From Veillonella ratti (GTDB lineage: Bacteria; Bacillota; Negativicutes; Veillonellales; Veillonellaceae), in NCBI RefSeq assembly GCF_003992115.1, contig NZ_RQUX01000001.1, forward strand, positions 144,610 to 208,609: 64,000 nucleotides of DNA. The letters run 5' to 3'. Of this stretch, positions 37,371-46,192 are shown piece by piece. The notes below the pieces were generated by a model. It ran no database searches. It worked only from the letters and a program-made list of their open reading frames with translations, and had not been told where the DNA came from. A program made the position numbers and the translations under genes. Within the stretch, counting starts at the first letter, position 1, and every line of letters begins with the position of its first letter.

Positions 37371-38047
37371 ATAGCGCCTCGCACATACATAATAATAGCA
37401 ATCGTAACAAGGACAAGCACGGCTGTCACTACATAATCCAAACCTTTCATGCCAACAGTGGCTACGAAGCTGTGATCTTTATTACCGAAACCGCGAAGTT
37501 CCAAAGACAGTGCCATTGTTTCCGAACGGCCTAAGGATTTTAACAATAATGGTTGAATGACAGAACCGTAGGAAGCAAAGCGTTTGAAGAAATTGCCTTC
37601 CAAAGCAAGCCCTCGACAAGCCTGAGCTTCCTGAACGGCATGGCTTTCCGCTATGAAATCCGGTACGAAACGAAGGGCTGCGGTGAACATGAACGCATAT
37701 TCGTAAGGAATTTTACACTGCGTAACCAAAGCTGCCGTCAAATCCTGTAATTTCGTCGTTGCCAAAAGCATGATGAATACCATGGTCATACAGAGCATAC
37801 GAAGACCGGTTACATAAGCCGATTCCAAGGTGCCGCCGCCAAGGAACTGCACCACTGCCAAGAACACGGCGAAGGCGGCTAAGGTTAAAACGGCTTTATA
37901 TTGGCGAATCAAAAGACCCGTTACTAATAGAATTAAAAGTTCCAAAGCCAACAAAAGGCTTAATTCATAGGTGGTTGTCAAAAGGACAGCCCATGCGGAG
38001 AAGGCGATGGTCATTAATATTTTGGTAAATGGTACTAATCGTTGCAT
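37367..38047 (-). CDS. ECF transporter T-component (EcfT-like)
   Basis: 226 residues with about five membrane helices. The cytoplasmic coupling helices carry AQACRGLALEG and SLELRGFG, the Ala-Arg-Gly motifs that dock onto the two ATPases. It links energising ATPases to the substrate-binding S-component in the inner membrane. It starts 8 bases after the ATPase gene and overlaps the PHP gene by 4 bases. Confidence 0.88.
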   Translation of the reverse strand: MQRLVPFTKILMTIAFSAWAVLLTTTYELSLLLALELLILLVTGLLIRQYKAVLTLAAFAVFLAVVQFLGGGTLESAYVTGLRMLCMTMVFIMLLATTKLQDLTAALVTQCKIPYEYAFMFTAALRFVPDFIAESHAVQEAQACRGLALEGNFFKRFASYGSVIQPLLLKSLGRSETMALSLELRGFGNKDHSFVATVGMKGLDYVVTAVLVLVTIAIIMYVRGAI

Positions 38048-38055
38048 GGTTCCTC

Positions 38056-38865
38056 CTAACTGCGAGCCTTTAAGGCCAACATTTTTGCTTCAAATTCTGC
38101 CATTGATTTGCAATAACCAAGGCCCGGTACCGTTTCTGCCAATTCTACACACGGCGGTTTGGTAAGGCCTAAGTCAAATAAATCATCACGGCTCGTAAAT
38201 AATTCTTCCGGTTTCCCGTCAAAAGCTTTCGTGCCGTAGCCTACGATAATAGCACGGGTGCAGTGGCTTGCCATGATTTCCATGTCATGGGTAACGAGGA
38301 TAATCGTAAGCCCCGTAGCACGTAAGGTTTCCAATAATTCCAAGAGCTCACGTGTTTCTTTACCGTCTTGACCACTGGTCGGTTCATCAAGAATTAAAAT
38401 CTTGGACTTCATCGCCAATGCCGAGGCAATGGCAACACGCTGTTTTTCACCACGACGTAACGTCGGGGGATAGGCATCGCGCAAATGACTGATGCCCGTA
38501 TCTGCCAAAGCCTTGGACGTAATATCCGCTACTTCGGCTTTGGTGTAACCTAATTGTTCCGGTCCAAAAGCCACTTCTTCAGCCACGGTGGGGCGGAACA
38601 TCTGGCGGTCCGGCTGTTGGAACACGTAGCCGATGAAACGGCCTCGTTCCGATGGCGGCAACGCCGTAATATCTGTGTCATTATAATAAATCTTGCCGCT
38701 GCGCGGTTTTTCAAGGCCCATTAATAAACGGGTTACCGTCGTTTTACCGCAACCGTTGCGACCGCCGATGGCGATGAATTCACCTTCGCCGATGGAAAAA
38801 TCTACATTATCTATAATATCTTGGCCCAGCACATAGCCGAAACGCAAGCCTTTAACCTCCAGCAT
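38056..38865 (-). CDS. ECF transporter ATPase subunit
   Basis: 269 residues. Walker A GRNGCGKTTV near residue 34, Q-loop VFQQPDRQMFR, Walker B ILILDEPTSG and switch THD are all present. The ABC signature reads LRRGEKQR instead of LSGGQ, an unusual deviation that may make one ATP site degenerate. It would pair with the ATPase domain of the fused upstream protein. AGGAGG precedes the ATG. Confidence 0.88.
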   Translation of the reverse strand: MLEVKGLRFGYVLGQDIIDNVDFSIGEGEFIAIGGRNGCGKTTVTRLLMGLEKPRSGKIYYNDTDITALPPSERGRFIGYVFQQPDRQMFRPTVAEEVAFGPEQLGYTKAEVADITSKALADTGISHLRDAYPPTLRRGEKQRVAIASALAMKSKILILDEPTSGQDGKETRELLELLETLRATGLTIILVTHDMEIMASHCTRAIIVGYGTKAFDGKPEELFTSRDDLFDLGLTKPPCVELAETVPGLGYCKSMAEFEAKMLALKARS

Positions 38866-39003
38866 ACGAACCTCCTATTTTTAATCCGTTAGCTCTATCT
38901 ACCGCTCTAATTTTAATTACCGGGTAGCGCTATCTATTCTCTGATGTTTCTATGTTACTTCTCTCTTACTCTCTTTATGTATGTTCCCAACTGCTTTGAT
39001 TAG

Positions 39004-40464
39004 CTAGGCTTTTAAACCTTCTTTAGCAGCTGCCACGCTGAGCCATGGTTTTTCAAAAGCAAAACCCGCTTCTTCTAAACGCATATAGGTTGTGAAGATG
39101 GATGGCAATGCGTCCACATAAATTTTGTGGTCATACATGTAACGTAAGGTTACTTCCGGCACATCGTCGGTACGAAGTTCACCATCTACCATGAGGGCCA
39201 TGCGATTGGCATATGGCAGTACTGCATGAAGGTCGTGGTCGATAACAACTACGGTAATGCCGTATTCCTTATTAAGGGCACCCACTAAGCGGTACAATTC
39301 AGCAGTCCCTTCCGGATCGAGGGAACTGGTCGGTTCATCCAACACAAGGATGGATGGATTCGTGGCAAGCACGGAGGCAATAGCCAAACGTTGACGCTGA
39401 CCGCCGGAAAGACTTGGAATCTTACGGTTTTCCATGCCTTCGAGCCCAACCTGTTTGAAAACTGCAGCACTTCGTTCTTTAATCTGTTCCGGTGTATAAC
39501 CGCGATTTTCCATGGCGAATGCCACTTCTTCAGCTACCGTCATGGTTACGAGCTGCGTGTCATAATCGGCCAGTACTACACCGATTTCCGTAGCCAATTC
39601 GGAGATTTCCGCCTGCGTCGTGGCTTTACCGTTTACGAATACCATACCTTCCATGCGACCGCCGTAGAATTTAGGCACCGCACCGATCATGGCCATACAT
39701 AAAGTGGATTTACCGCAACCGGCAGGACCGGTAATAACAATGAAGTCGCCGTCATTGACAACCAAATTAATATCTTTCAAAGCCGGCTTCGTTTGCTGAC
39801 CGTAATAATACGAAAAATGTTCAATAGAGATTTTAGCATCCGTAGCCGGTGTCAATTCATATTGGCTGTGATCGCTGGAAATAACTTCGTCCGCTTTCGG
39901 TAAGTAACCGCGACGCGCAAACAAGCGTTGTGCCGGAATGTATAAAAGCGGCGTAATAACGGCATTAATAGCAGCTACCAAAAGCACCAACGGCCACATA
40001 GCTTTCGTATACACTTCAGTCGGTAAAGCTAAGACTACATACAAGACCGTAACGAAGATACCGCCTGATACCATGGTACTTAAGAAACCGGACACTACCG
40101 GCGGCACCATCATGCGACCGAATTTCAAACGGCTGAACATGTGAACCACAAAAGCTGCGGTCAAGGCACCGGCCGGTTCACTCAATAAGTTCGCATAAGG
40201 AAACGCCGATTTAGAAGTCATCAGGTTGATTAGGGCTGCCACAAGGCCAATCCCTAAAGACTGACGATAATTTGGTCTGGTCAAATGAATGGCTACACAA
40301 TACGTAGCAATCATCCAGTTCGGCGTAATGCCCGCCACGCTTGGGCTGACTAAGTGTAAAATCGTGCCTAAGGCCAACATTAAGGTACTGACTGTGACCC
40401 AGCGGAACTGCCCGCCTTGCACATGTGTATATACTAATTTTGAAACATCTTGAACTCGCTCCAT
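39004..40464 (-). CDS. Fused ECF S-component (probable tryptophan) and ATPase
   Basis: 486 residues. Residues ~20-185 hold about six membrane helices with PNWMIATYCVAIHLTRPN, resembling TrpP-type S-components. Residues ~210-480 are an ABC ATPase: GPAGCGKSTL, LSGGQRQRLAIA, ILVLDEPTSS, VIDHD. The S-component would bind the substrate, and its fusion to one ATPase yields a dedicated transporter with the downstream ATPase and T-component. Substrate assignment to tryptophan rests on the T-box with a TGG specifier directly upstream and the S-domain resemblance. ATG follows AGGAGGAG. Confidence 0.8.
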   Translation of the reverse strand: MERVQDVSKLVYTHVQGGQFRWVTVSTLMLALGTILHLVSPSVAGITPNWMIATYCVAIHLTRPNYRQSLGIGLVAALINLMTSKSAFPYANLLSEPAGALTAAFVVHMFSRLKFGRMMVPPVVSGFLSTMVSGGIFVTVLYVVLALPTEVYTKAMWPLVLLVAAINAVITPLLYIPAQRLFARRGYLPKADEVISSDHSQYELTPATDAKISIEHFSYYYGQQTKPALKDINLVVNDGDFIVITGPAGCGKSTLCMAMIGAVPKFYGGRMEGMVFVNGKATTQAEISELATEIGVVLADYDTQLVTMTVAEEVAFAMENRGYTPEQIKERSAAVFKQVGLEGMENRKIPSLSGGQRQRLAIASVLATNPSILVLDEPTSSLDPEGTAELYRLVGALNKEYGITVVVIDHDLHAVLPYANRMALMVDGELRTDDVPEVTLRYMYDHKIYVDALPSIFTTYMRLEEAGFAFEKPWLSVAAAKEGLKA

Positions 40465-40490
40465 ACTGTTCTCCTCCTAAAAATGGGTAT

Positions 40491-40777
40491 AAAAAAAACC
40501 TTCCAATCCCAAAATACATAGGGACGAAGGTTAATCCGCGGTGCCACCCCGATTGGTCAAAAGACCCGGCTCACTACGTACGGCCTACCCAATACAGGCG
40601 ATACGCGCTCCTTTGGTAACGGTCGGAGATGACCGGTGACGCCTACCTTAAGGTTCGGGCCACATCTCCCAGGTCCATTCACTATACTTTCTTGCACCGG
40701 GCTTCCACCATTCCCGACTCGCTGTAGCCGAACTTGTATAGCTACTCTTCCTGTTCACAGATGATAACTATATGTTT
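40491..40777 (-). promoter_or_regulatory. T-box leader with Trp (TGG) specifier
   Basis: The T-box core GGGGTGGCACCGCGG lies at 40536-40551 on the minus strand, next to a terminator with arms AACCTTC..TCCC/GGGA..GAAGGTT and a T8 run at 40491-40498. In stem I the specifier loop reads GAATGGACC near 40670, giving TGG followed by A. Low charged tRNA-Trp should raise expression of the transporter and the PHP gene. Confidence 0.9.
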
Positions 40778-40783
40778 TATCCA

Positions 40784-40813
40784 ATTATACACACAAGCGA
40801 TTTAAGAAGTCAA
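40784..40813 (-). promoter_or_regulatory. Promoter of the Trp T-box leader
   Basis: TTGACT (40808-40813), 18 bases, TATAAT (40784-40789) on the minus strand. Confidence 0.75.
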
Positions 40814-40940
40814 TACGATTTTCACAAATTATGGCAAATCTTTTTGCTTACTCTCAGAATCTTTATTCATGGCTGCTACTGTAGCTTTATTCATAATCTT
40901 CGTTGTCCCATAAATATAAAAGTTAGCGTTTAACACATCA

Positions 40941-41130
40941 TTTCAATAAACAGTTCTCTATGCTATAATAACAGTGAAATAGAGTGGTATCTATCAAGAA
41001 CCACATCCGTTTCAACAGGATTTACAACTTCATAATTCATTCTAGTTTTATCGCTTGGATCTATTAGACCGGGACGAGACGCAACATAGGAATTTTATGC
41101 GCATTTCGAGGTCGAAGTGCGCCTTTTTTT
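40941..41130 (+). promoter_or_regulatory. Structured leader with terminator before the DUF2520-panB genes
   Basis: TTTCAA (40941-40946), 17 bases, TATAAT (40964-40969) predicts a start near 40976. The ~150-base leader has hairpins GTGGT/ACCAC and ATCC/GGAT and ends in GCGCATTTCGA/TCGAAGTGCGC (41099-41122) with a T7 run, only 40 bases before the first gene. A promoter-proximal terminator points to attenuation. An RNA class called the pan motif is known upstream of panB in Firmicutes; whether this is one needs a covariance-model search. Confidence 0.6.
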
Positions 41131-41169
41131 ATGAAAACTTGCGGCACGTCAAAAGCAGAAAGGAGTTTC

Positions 41170-42066
41170 ATGAAAATCGGTATTATCGGCGGCGGCAAAG
41201 TCGGTTCTACCTTAGCCCATCATTTGAGCACTCAGTTGGTGAGCATTGTTGGTTCTTCTTCTGAAAAAACCATCCACTTGGCCACCAAGTACAAGGTACC
41301 CTTTATGACTCACGCTGAACTCGCCACCAAGGCGGATTTGGTATTACTCACCGTACCGGACAGGCAAATAGCCATCGTCGCCAAAAGCCTCGCTGTCGAA
41401 GCGCAACAAGAGCCGGCTATGCAAAGCACTATTTACTTACACTGCAGCGGCAGTTTAGACCTGTCACCCCTTAAGCCTTTGCAAGACGTTGGCGCTTCTG
41501 TAGGCAGTCTTCATCCTCTGCAAAGTTTTGCCGGTGCAAACACCGTTTTAAAAGGCATTTACATGGCTATTGACGGTGATGAAAAAGCACAGCAAGCCGC
41601 TCATGAACTGGCGACTATTTTAGAAGGACGAAGTTTTCACGTCCCCGCCGAAGACAGACCACTCTATCACGCAGCCGCTTGTATCTGTGCCAACTATACG
41701 GTTACCTTACAGACCATGGCGCAAGAACTTATGCGCCGTTGGCTAGAACCAACCAAACCCTCAAGGGCTGCCTGGCAGGCACTTTTGCCATTATTCCAAG
41801 GTGTCGCAGCCAATCTTGAAGAGGCTGAAAATCCCGGTTCCGCCCTTACCGGCCCCATCGCTCGCGGCGATGTAAACACGGTACAGAGCCATTTAGCGGT
41901 TTTACCAAAAAACATGATTCCTGTTTACAAGCAATTAGGCATAGCCACAACGCAGTTGGCCCTAATGAATCAGACAATTACGCCGCTTATGGCGGAAGAA
42001 CTATTCAATTTATTTAATTCAGTTCACCACGAAGCTACTACTAAGGAGGAGACTTCACATGAGTAA
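41170..42066 (+). CDS. DUF2520/Rossmann-like dehydrogenase, possible ketopantoate reductase analogue
   Basis: 298 residues. The N-terminal IGIIGGGKVGSTLAHHL is an NADP-type Rossmann loop; VLLTVPDRQI, HCSGSLDLSPL and GSLHPLQSF are typical of the DUF2520 family, whose C-terminal helical domain (from ~165) resembles 6-phosphogluconate dehydrogenase-like folds. Its overlap with panB by 8 bases suggests a role in pantoate formation (reducing ketopantoate), which is inference. AAAGGAG supports the ATG at 41170 over one at 41131. Confidence 0.82.
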   Translation: MKIGIIGGGKVGSTLAHHLSTQLVSIVGSSSEKTIHLATKYKVPFMTHAELATKADLVLLTVPDRQIAIVAKSLAVEAQQEPAMQSTIYLHCSGSLDLSPLKPLQDVGASVGSLHPLQSFAGANTVLKGIYMAIDGDEKAQQAAHELATILEGRSFHVPAEDRPLYHAAACICANYTVTLQTMAQELMRRWLEPTKPSRAAWQALLPLFQGVAANLEEAENPGSALTGPIARGDVNTVQSHLAVLPKNMIPVYKQLGIATTQLALMNQTITPLMAEELFNLFNSVHHEATTKEETSHE

Positions 42067-42898
42067 CAAACCAAAAACTATTACAACCATCAAACAAATG
42101 AAGGAACAGGGCGAACCCATTACCATGATTACAGCCTATGATGTAGCCATGGCGCGCAATGTAAACGAAGCGGGCATCGACATGATTCTCGTAGGGGACT
42201 CCGTCGGCAATGTAATGCTCGGTTACGAATCCACGATTCCTGTTACGATGGATGAAATGATACATCATACCAAAGCAGTAATGCGCGGCAATTCAACGGC
42301 CCTCGTGGTAGCCGACATGCCGTTCATGAGCTATCAGGCAGACATGGCGGAAGCCATGCATAATGCAGGCCGTTTCTTAAAAGAAACCGGCTGCACCGCC
42401 GTAAAACTTGAAGGTGGTCAAGAGGTGGCACCTTTGATTAAAAAACTTACGACCGCCGGCATTCCGGTAGTAGCCCATATCGGTTTAACACCGCAGTCGG
42501 TAAATCAACTGGGTGGCTTTAAAGTACAGGGTAAAGACATGGCCGCGGCGCAGCAACTCATTGATGATGCCAAAGCCTTGGAAGAAGCGGGCGCTTTCGC
42601 CTGTGTCTTAGAATGCGTACCCGCCGCCTTAGCTGCCAAAGTAACTCAATCACTCAAAACGATGGTAACCATCGGCATCGGTGCCGGCAACGGTTGCGAC
42701 GGGCAAGTACTGGTTTGCAATGATCTATTGGGCGTAAGCACCGGCTTTTCACCAAAATTTGTAAAAAAATACGCCAATCTCCATGATATTACGATCGATG
42801 CTGTAAAAAATTACATCGCCGACGTAAAAAGTCGTGAATTCCCGGCCGAAGAACATACCTTTAAGATTGATGATTCTGTGCTCGATAAATTATATTAA
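42059..42898 (+). CDS. panB: 3-methyl-2-oxobutanoate hydroxymethyltransferase
   Basis: 279 residues. DSVGNVMLGYESTIPVTMDEMIHH, ADMPFMSYQ, KLEGG and HIGLTPQSV are PanB metal and substrate motifs. It adds a one-carbon unit from methylene-THF to ketoisovalerate, giving ketopantoate for CoA synthesis. AAGGAGGAG within the previous gene positions the ATG. panC and panD are not in the window. Confidence 0.96.
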   Translation: MSNKPKTITTIKQMKEQGEPITMITAYDVAMARNVNEAGIDMILVGDSVGNVMLGYESTIPVTMDEMIHHTKAVMRGNSTALVVADMPFMSYQADMAEAMHNAGRFLKETGCTAVKLEGGQEVAPLIKKLTTAGIPVVAHIGLTPQSVNQLGGFKVQGKDMAAAQQLIDDAKALEEAGAFACVLECVPAALAAKVTQSLKTMVTIGIGAGNGCDGQVLVCNDLLGVSTGFSPKFVKKYANLHDITIDAVKNYIADVKSREFPAEEHTFKIDDSVLDKLY

Positions 42899-42932
42899 AG
42901 TAAATATATGTAAATATTTAGCATTAAAATTC

Positions 42933-42976
42933 AAAAAGGCGATAAGTTCAGTTAATTTCTGAATTTATCGCCTTTT
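42933..42976. terminator. Bidirectional terminator between panB and leuB
   Basis: AAAAGGCGATAA..TTCAG pairs with CTGAA..TTATCGCCTTTT; A and T runs on both flanks allow action on both converging transcripts. Confidence 0.8.
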
Positions 42977-43093
42977 AATTTAGCAAATTATAGGACAAAT
43001 CAGCTACTCTCAGCCTACATTATATTTTACCCTATCGAAAGTTAAGGTTTAAAATTATATTTAATTCAGCTTAAATAAGATAAGCTAAGTTAG

Positions 43094-44167
43094 TTAAATA
43101 TATTGTAAAACTGCTGCTGTCATGCCGTTTGTATCGACCCGTTGCATACCATCCTTATAGATATCACCGGTACGATAACCGCCTTCCAAGGCTTTTTCAA
43201 CGGCAGCTTCAATAGCATCAGCGGCTTTAGGCGCGTTCAACGAATAGCGACACATCATGGCGGCAGACAAAATGGTGCCCAAAGGATTGGCAATACCTCG
43301 GCCGGCAATGTCAGGTGCCGATCCGTGAATCGGTTCATACAGAGCAGTCCCCGTACCGATAGAAGCGGATGGTAAGAGACCGAGTGAGCCGGACACAACG
43401 GCCCCTTCGTCACTTAAAATATCGCCGAATAAATTGGTAGTCACGATAACGTCAAATTGGCCCGGATTGACTACGAGCTGCATGGCCGTATTGTCTACAT
43501 ACAAGTAGTCCATGTCAATGTCAAGATTAGCCGCCGCTTTCTCTTGGGCAATCTTACGCCATAAGCGGGACGAGGCCAATACATTGGCTTTATCCACACT
43601 GGTAATCTTACCACGACGTTTGGCCGCCGTTTCAATCGCCACATCCATAATGCGCTCAACTTCATAGCGATGGTAAGTCTCCTTATCCCAGGCTAATTCA
43701 TTGGGACCTTCGCCTTCCGCCTCTTCACGCTCACCAAAATAAATGCCTCCGGTCAACTCACGGACAATGACAAAATCTACATTTTGCACGAGTTCCGGTT
43801 TTAACGGTGAATAGTCTTGTAACGCTTTAAAAATACGAACCGGTCGTAAATTACAGAAAAGACCTAAGGCTTTACGAAGACCGAGAATAGCTTTTTCAGG
43901 GCGAATAGATGGAGCAACATCATCCCACTGCGGGCCACCAACCGCCCCTAGTAAAACAGCATCCGCCGTTTCACAAGCTTTAATCGTATCGGCCGGCAAC
44001 GGCTCGCCATAAGCATCAATGGCTTCACCGCCGGCCTTTTTTTCAATCCATTCTATTTTTATATTATCCTTTGTCACAGCCGCATCAACTACACGGCGAG
44101 CAGCCGTCACTATTTCACGGCCGATTCCGTCGCCGTTGATGGCAACAACCGTTTTTGTTTGACTCAT
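43094..44167 (-). CDS. leuB: 3-isopropylmalate dehydrogenase
   Basis: 357 residues. NGDGIGREIV, the RPE motif with LRKALGLFCNLRPV, RELTGGIYFG, and NLFGDILSDEGAVVSGSLGLLPSASIG followed by EPIHGSAPDIAGRGIANPLG identify LeuB. It oxidises and decarboxylates isopropylmalate with NAD. Last gene of the leuACDB operon, 64 bases after leuD. Confidence 0.96.
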   Translation of the reverse strand: MSQTKTVVAINGDGIGREIVTAARRVVDAAVTKDNIKIEWIEKKAGGEAIDAYGEPLPADTIKACETADAVLLGAVGGPQWDDVAPSIRPEKAILGLRKALGLFCNLRPVRIFKALQDYSPLKPELVQNVDFVIVRELTGGIYFGEREEAEGEGPNELAWDKETYHRYEVERIMDVAIETAAKRRGKITSVDKANVLASSRLWRKIAQEKAAANLDIDMDYLYVDNTAMQLVVNPGQFDVIVTTNLFGDILSDEGAVVSGSLGLLPSASIGTGTALYEPIHGSAPDIAGRGIANPLGTILSAAMMCRYSLNAPKAADAIEAAVEKALEGGYRTGDIYKDGMQRVDTNGMTAAVLQYI

Positions 44168-44231
44168 TTATATTCCCTCTATTTTTCTCAAAATCTCAAT
44201 ACCCAAAATGCAAAAAGATGGTGAAGTTTAC

Positions 44232-44726
44232 TTAAGCCTCGCTGCGTTGTTTGGCAAAATTCACAAGCCCGCCTGCTTTGGCAATGGCCTGCACAAACGG
44301 CGGTAACGCAGTGCCCTGATACACTTCACCGGTCGTCAAATTATGCACTTCGCCGGTACTCATATCTACGCCCACTTCATGGTCGGCGTGAATTTTTTCA
44401 ACAGCATCGCCAATCTCAATCACCGGCAAACCGATGTTGATAGCATTGCGGAAAAAAATACGGGCAAAACTGTGAGCAATAATACAAGGCACGCCGTTTG
44501 CTTTTATAACCGCCGGCGCATGCTCACGGGATGAGCCACAACCGAAATTTTTGCCGGCTACCATAATATCACCGGGCTTCACATTCGGTGCGAAAGTTGT
44601 ATCAATGTCTTCCATGGCGTGGGTAGCGAGCTCCTGCATATCGGCAATCGCCAAATAGCGGGCTGGAATAATTACATCTGTATCTACATTGTCGCCGTAG
44701 CGCCAAATTTTTCCTTGAAAATCCAT
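44232..44726 (-). CDS. leuD: 3-isopropylmalate dehydratase small subunit
   Basis: 164 residues, the short archaeal/Clostridia-type Leu[17 protein letters not shown] and [14 protein letters not shown] are the swivelling-domain signatures. The ATG at 44726 is placed by GGAGGAGG; an upstream frame extension lacks a ribosome site. It starts one base after the leuC stop, consistent with coupled production of the two subunits. Confidence 0.95.
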   Translation of the reverse strand: MDFQGKIWRYGDNVDTDVIIPARYLAIADMQELATHAMEDIDTTFAPNVKPGDIMVAGKNFGCGSSREHAPAVIKANGVPCIIAHSFARIFFRNAINIGLPVIEIGDAVEKIHADHEVGVDMSTGEVHNLTTGEVYQGTALPPFVQAIAKAGGLVNFAKQRSEA

Positions 44727-44727
44727 A

Positions 44728-45987
44728 TTATACCTCCTCCGGACCGGCAATGCGTCCTAATACGGCACTGGCCGCCGCCACATACGGACTGGCCAAATAC
44801 ACTTCACTATCTACATGCCCCATACGGCCTCTGAAATTACGATTTGTCGTGGACACAGTACGTTCACCGGCGGCCATAATGCCCATATAGCCACCTAAGC
44901 AAGGCCCGCAAGTCGGTGTGCTCACCGCACAACCGGCATCTACAAAAATATCTACTAAACCTGTTTTAATAGCCTCATCATACACAGCCTGACTGCCCGG
45001 AATAACGATGCAACGAACGAAGTCAGCTACTTTACGATCTTTAAAAATAGCTGCTGCCGCCGCTAAGTCTTCATAACGGCCGTTCGTACAGGACCCGATG
45101 ATTACCTGGTCGATAGCGATGTCTTTGGCAATGTCGTCCACATAATGGGTGTTGGACGGTAAGTGCGGGAAAGCTACTACCGGCTTCAAAGCGGCCAAAT
45201 CAATGGTTACCGTTTCACTGTAAACGGCATCCTCGTCCGCTGCAACCGGTGTAAAATCACGTTTTACCCGGCCGGTTACATACGCTTCAGTTCTTTCATC
45301 ATACGGGAATACACCACATTTACCGCCCGCTTCAATAGCCATATTACAGATAGTTAAGCGATCGGCCATGGTCAAATAGGCTACGCCGTCACCGGTGAAT
45401 TCAATAGCCTTATAACGTGCTCCATCTACGCCGATGCGACCGATAAGTTCAAGCACAATATCCTTACCGGTTACCCAGCGATTCGGCTTGCCCGTAAGTT
45501 CTACCTTAATGGCTTCCGGCACTTTGAACCAAGTCTGTCCCATGGCCATAGCTACGCCCGCATCAGTGGAGCCTACGCCGGTGGCAAAAGCGCCAAGCGC
45601 GCCATAAGTGCAGGTATGTGAATCCGCCCCGATAATCATATCACCGGGGGCTACCAAACCCTGTTCCGGCAATAATACATGTTCGATACCCATGCGGCCC
45701 ACTTCAAAATAATGGGTAATTTTTTCGGCTTTTACAAAATCACGCATCACTTTGGCCTGCTCCGCCGATTTGATGTCCTTATTCGGCGTAAAATGATCGG
45801 GCACTAAATAAATACGATCACGGTCAAACACGGGTTTACCGATTTTTCTAAACTCTTTAAGGGCCGGTGGGAAGGTAATGTCATTCATCAATACCGCATC
45901 CACCTTGCATTCAATAATATCGCCCGCTTTCACAGACGCCACACCGGCGTGGCGTGCCATGTTCTTTTCAGTCATCGTCATCCCCAT
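44728..45987 (-). CDS. leuC: 3-isopropylmalate dehydratase large subunit
   Basis: 419 residues, the shorter LeuC type that pairs with a ~165-residue LeuD. Iron-sulfur ligands appear in GSCTNGR and [32 protein letters not shown] and NRNFRGRMG are substrate motifs. Isomerises 2- to 3-isopropylmalate. AGGAGG is eight bases before the ATG. A block of five tandem repeats lies between it and leuA. Confidence 0.96.
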   Translation of the reverse strand: MGMTMTEKNMARHAGVASVKAGDIIECKVDAVLMNDITFPPALKEFRKIGKPVFDRDRIYLVPDHFTPNKDIKSAEQAKVMRDFVKAEKITHYFEVGRMGIEHVLLPEQGLVAPGDMIIGADSHTCTYGALGAFATGVGSTDAGVAMAMGQTWFKVPEAIKVELTGKPNRWVTGKDIVLELIGRIGVDGARYKAIEFTGDGVAYLTMADRLTICNMAIEAGGKCGVFPYDERTEAYVTGRVKRDFTPVAADEDAVYSETVTIDLAALKPVVAFPHLPSNTHYVDDIAKDIAIDQVIIGSCTNGRYEDLAAAAAIFKDRKVADFVRCIVIPGSQAVYDEAIKTGLVDIFVDAGCAVSTPTCGPCLGGYMGIMAAGERTVSTTNRNFRGRMGHVDSEVYLASPYVAAASAVLGRIAGPEEV

Positions 45988-46023
45988 AACGAAATCCTCC
46001 TCAACTCTCTTAAGCTCTCAAAC

Positions 46024-46134
46024 TATTTTCTCTTATGTCTTAAAATACATTCTCTTATGTCTTAAACTACATTCTCTTATGTCTTAAACTACATTCTCTT
46101 ATGTCTTAAACTACATTCTCTTGTGCCTCAGACT
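46024..46134. repeat. Five 22-base tandem repeats between leuA and leuC
   Basis: Units begin TCTCTTATGTCTTAAA at 46029, 46051, 46073, 46095 and 46117, exactly 22 bases apart; the three central units are near identical and the outer ones degenerate. The spacing is not a multiple of three and there is no ORF. Confidence 0.9.
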
Positions 46135-46192
46135 TAGGCTCTATCAGCTGTAATACACCATGAAGCTCTCTCAAAACTTCGTAGCATAATGT

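Noticed and set aside
46024..46134. Regular repeats that might be a CRISPR array
   Set aside because: Units are contiguous 22-mers without spacers and no cas genes are present.
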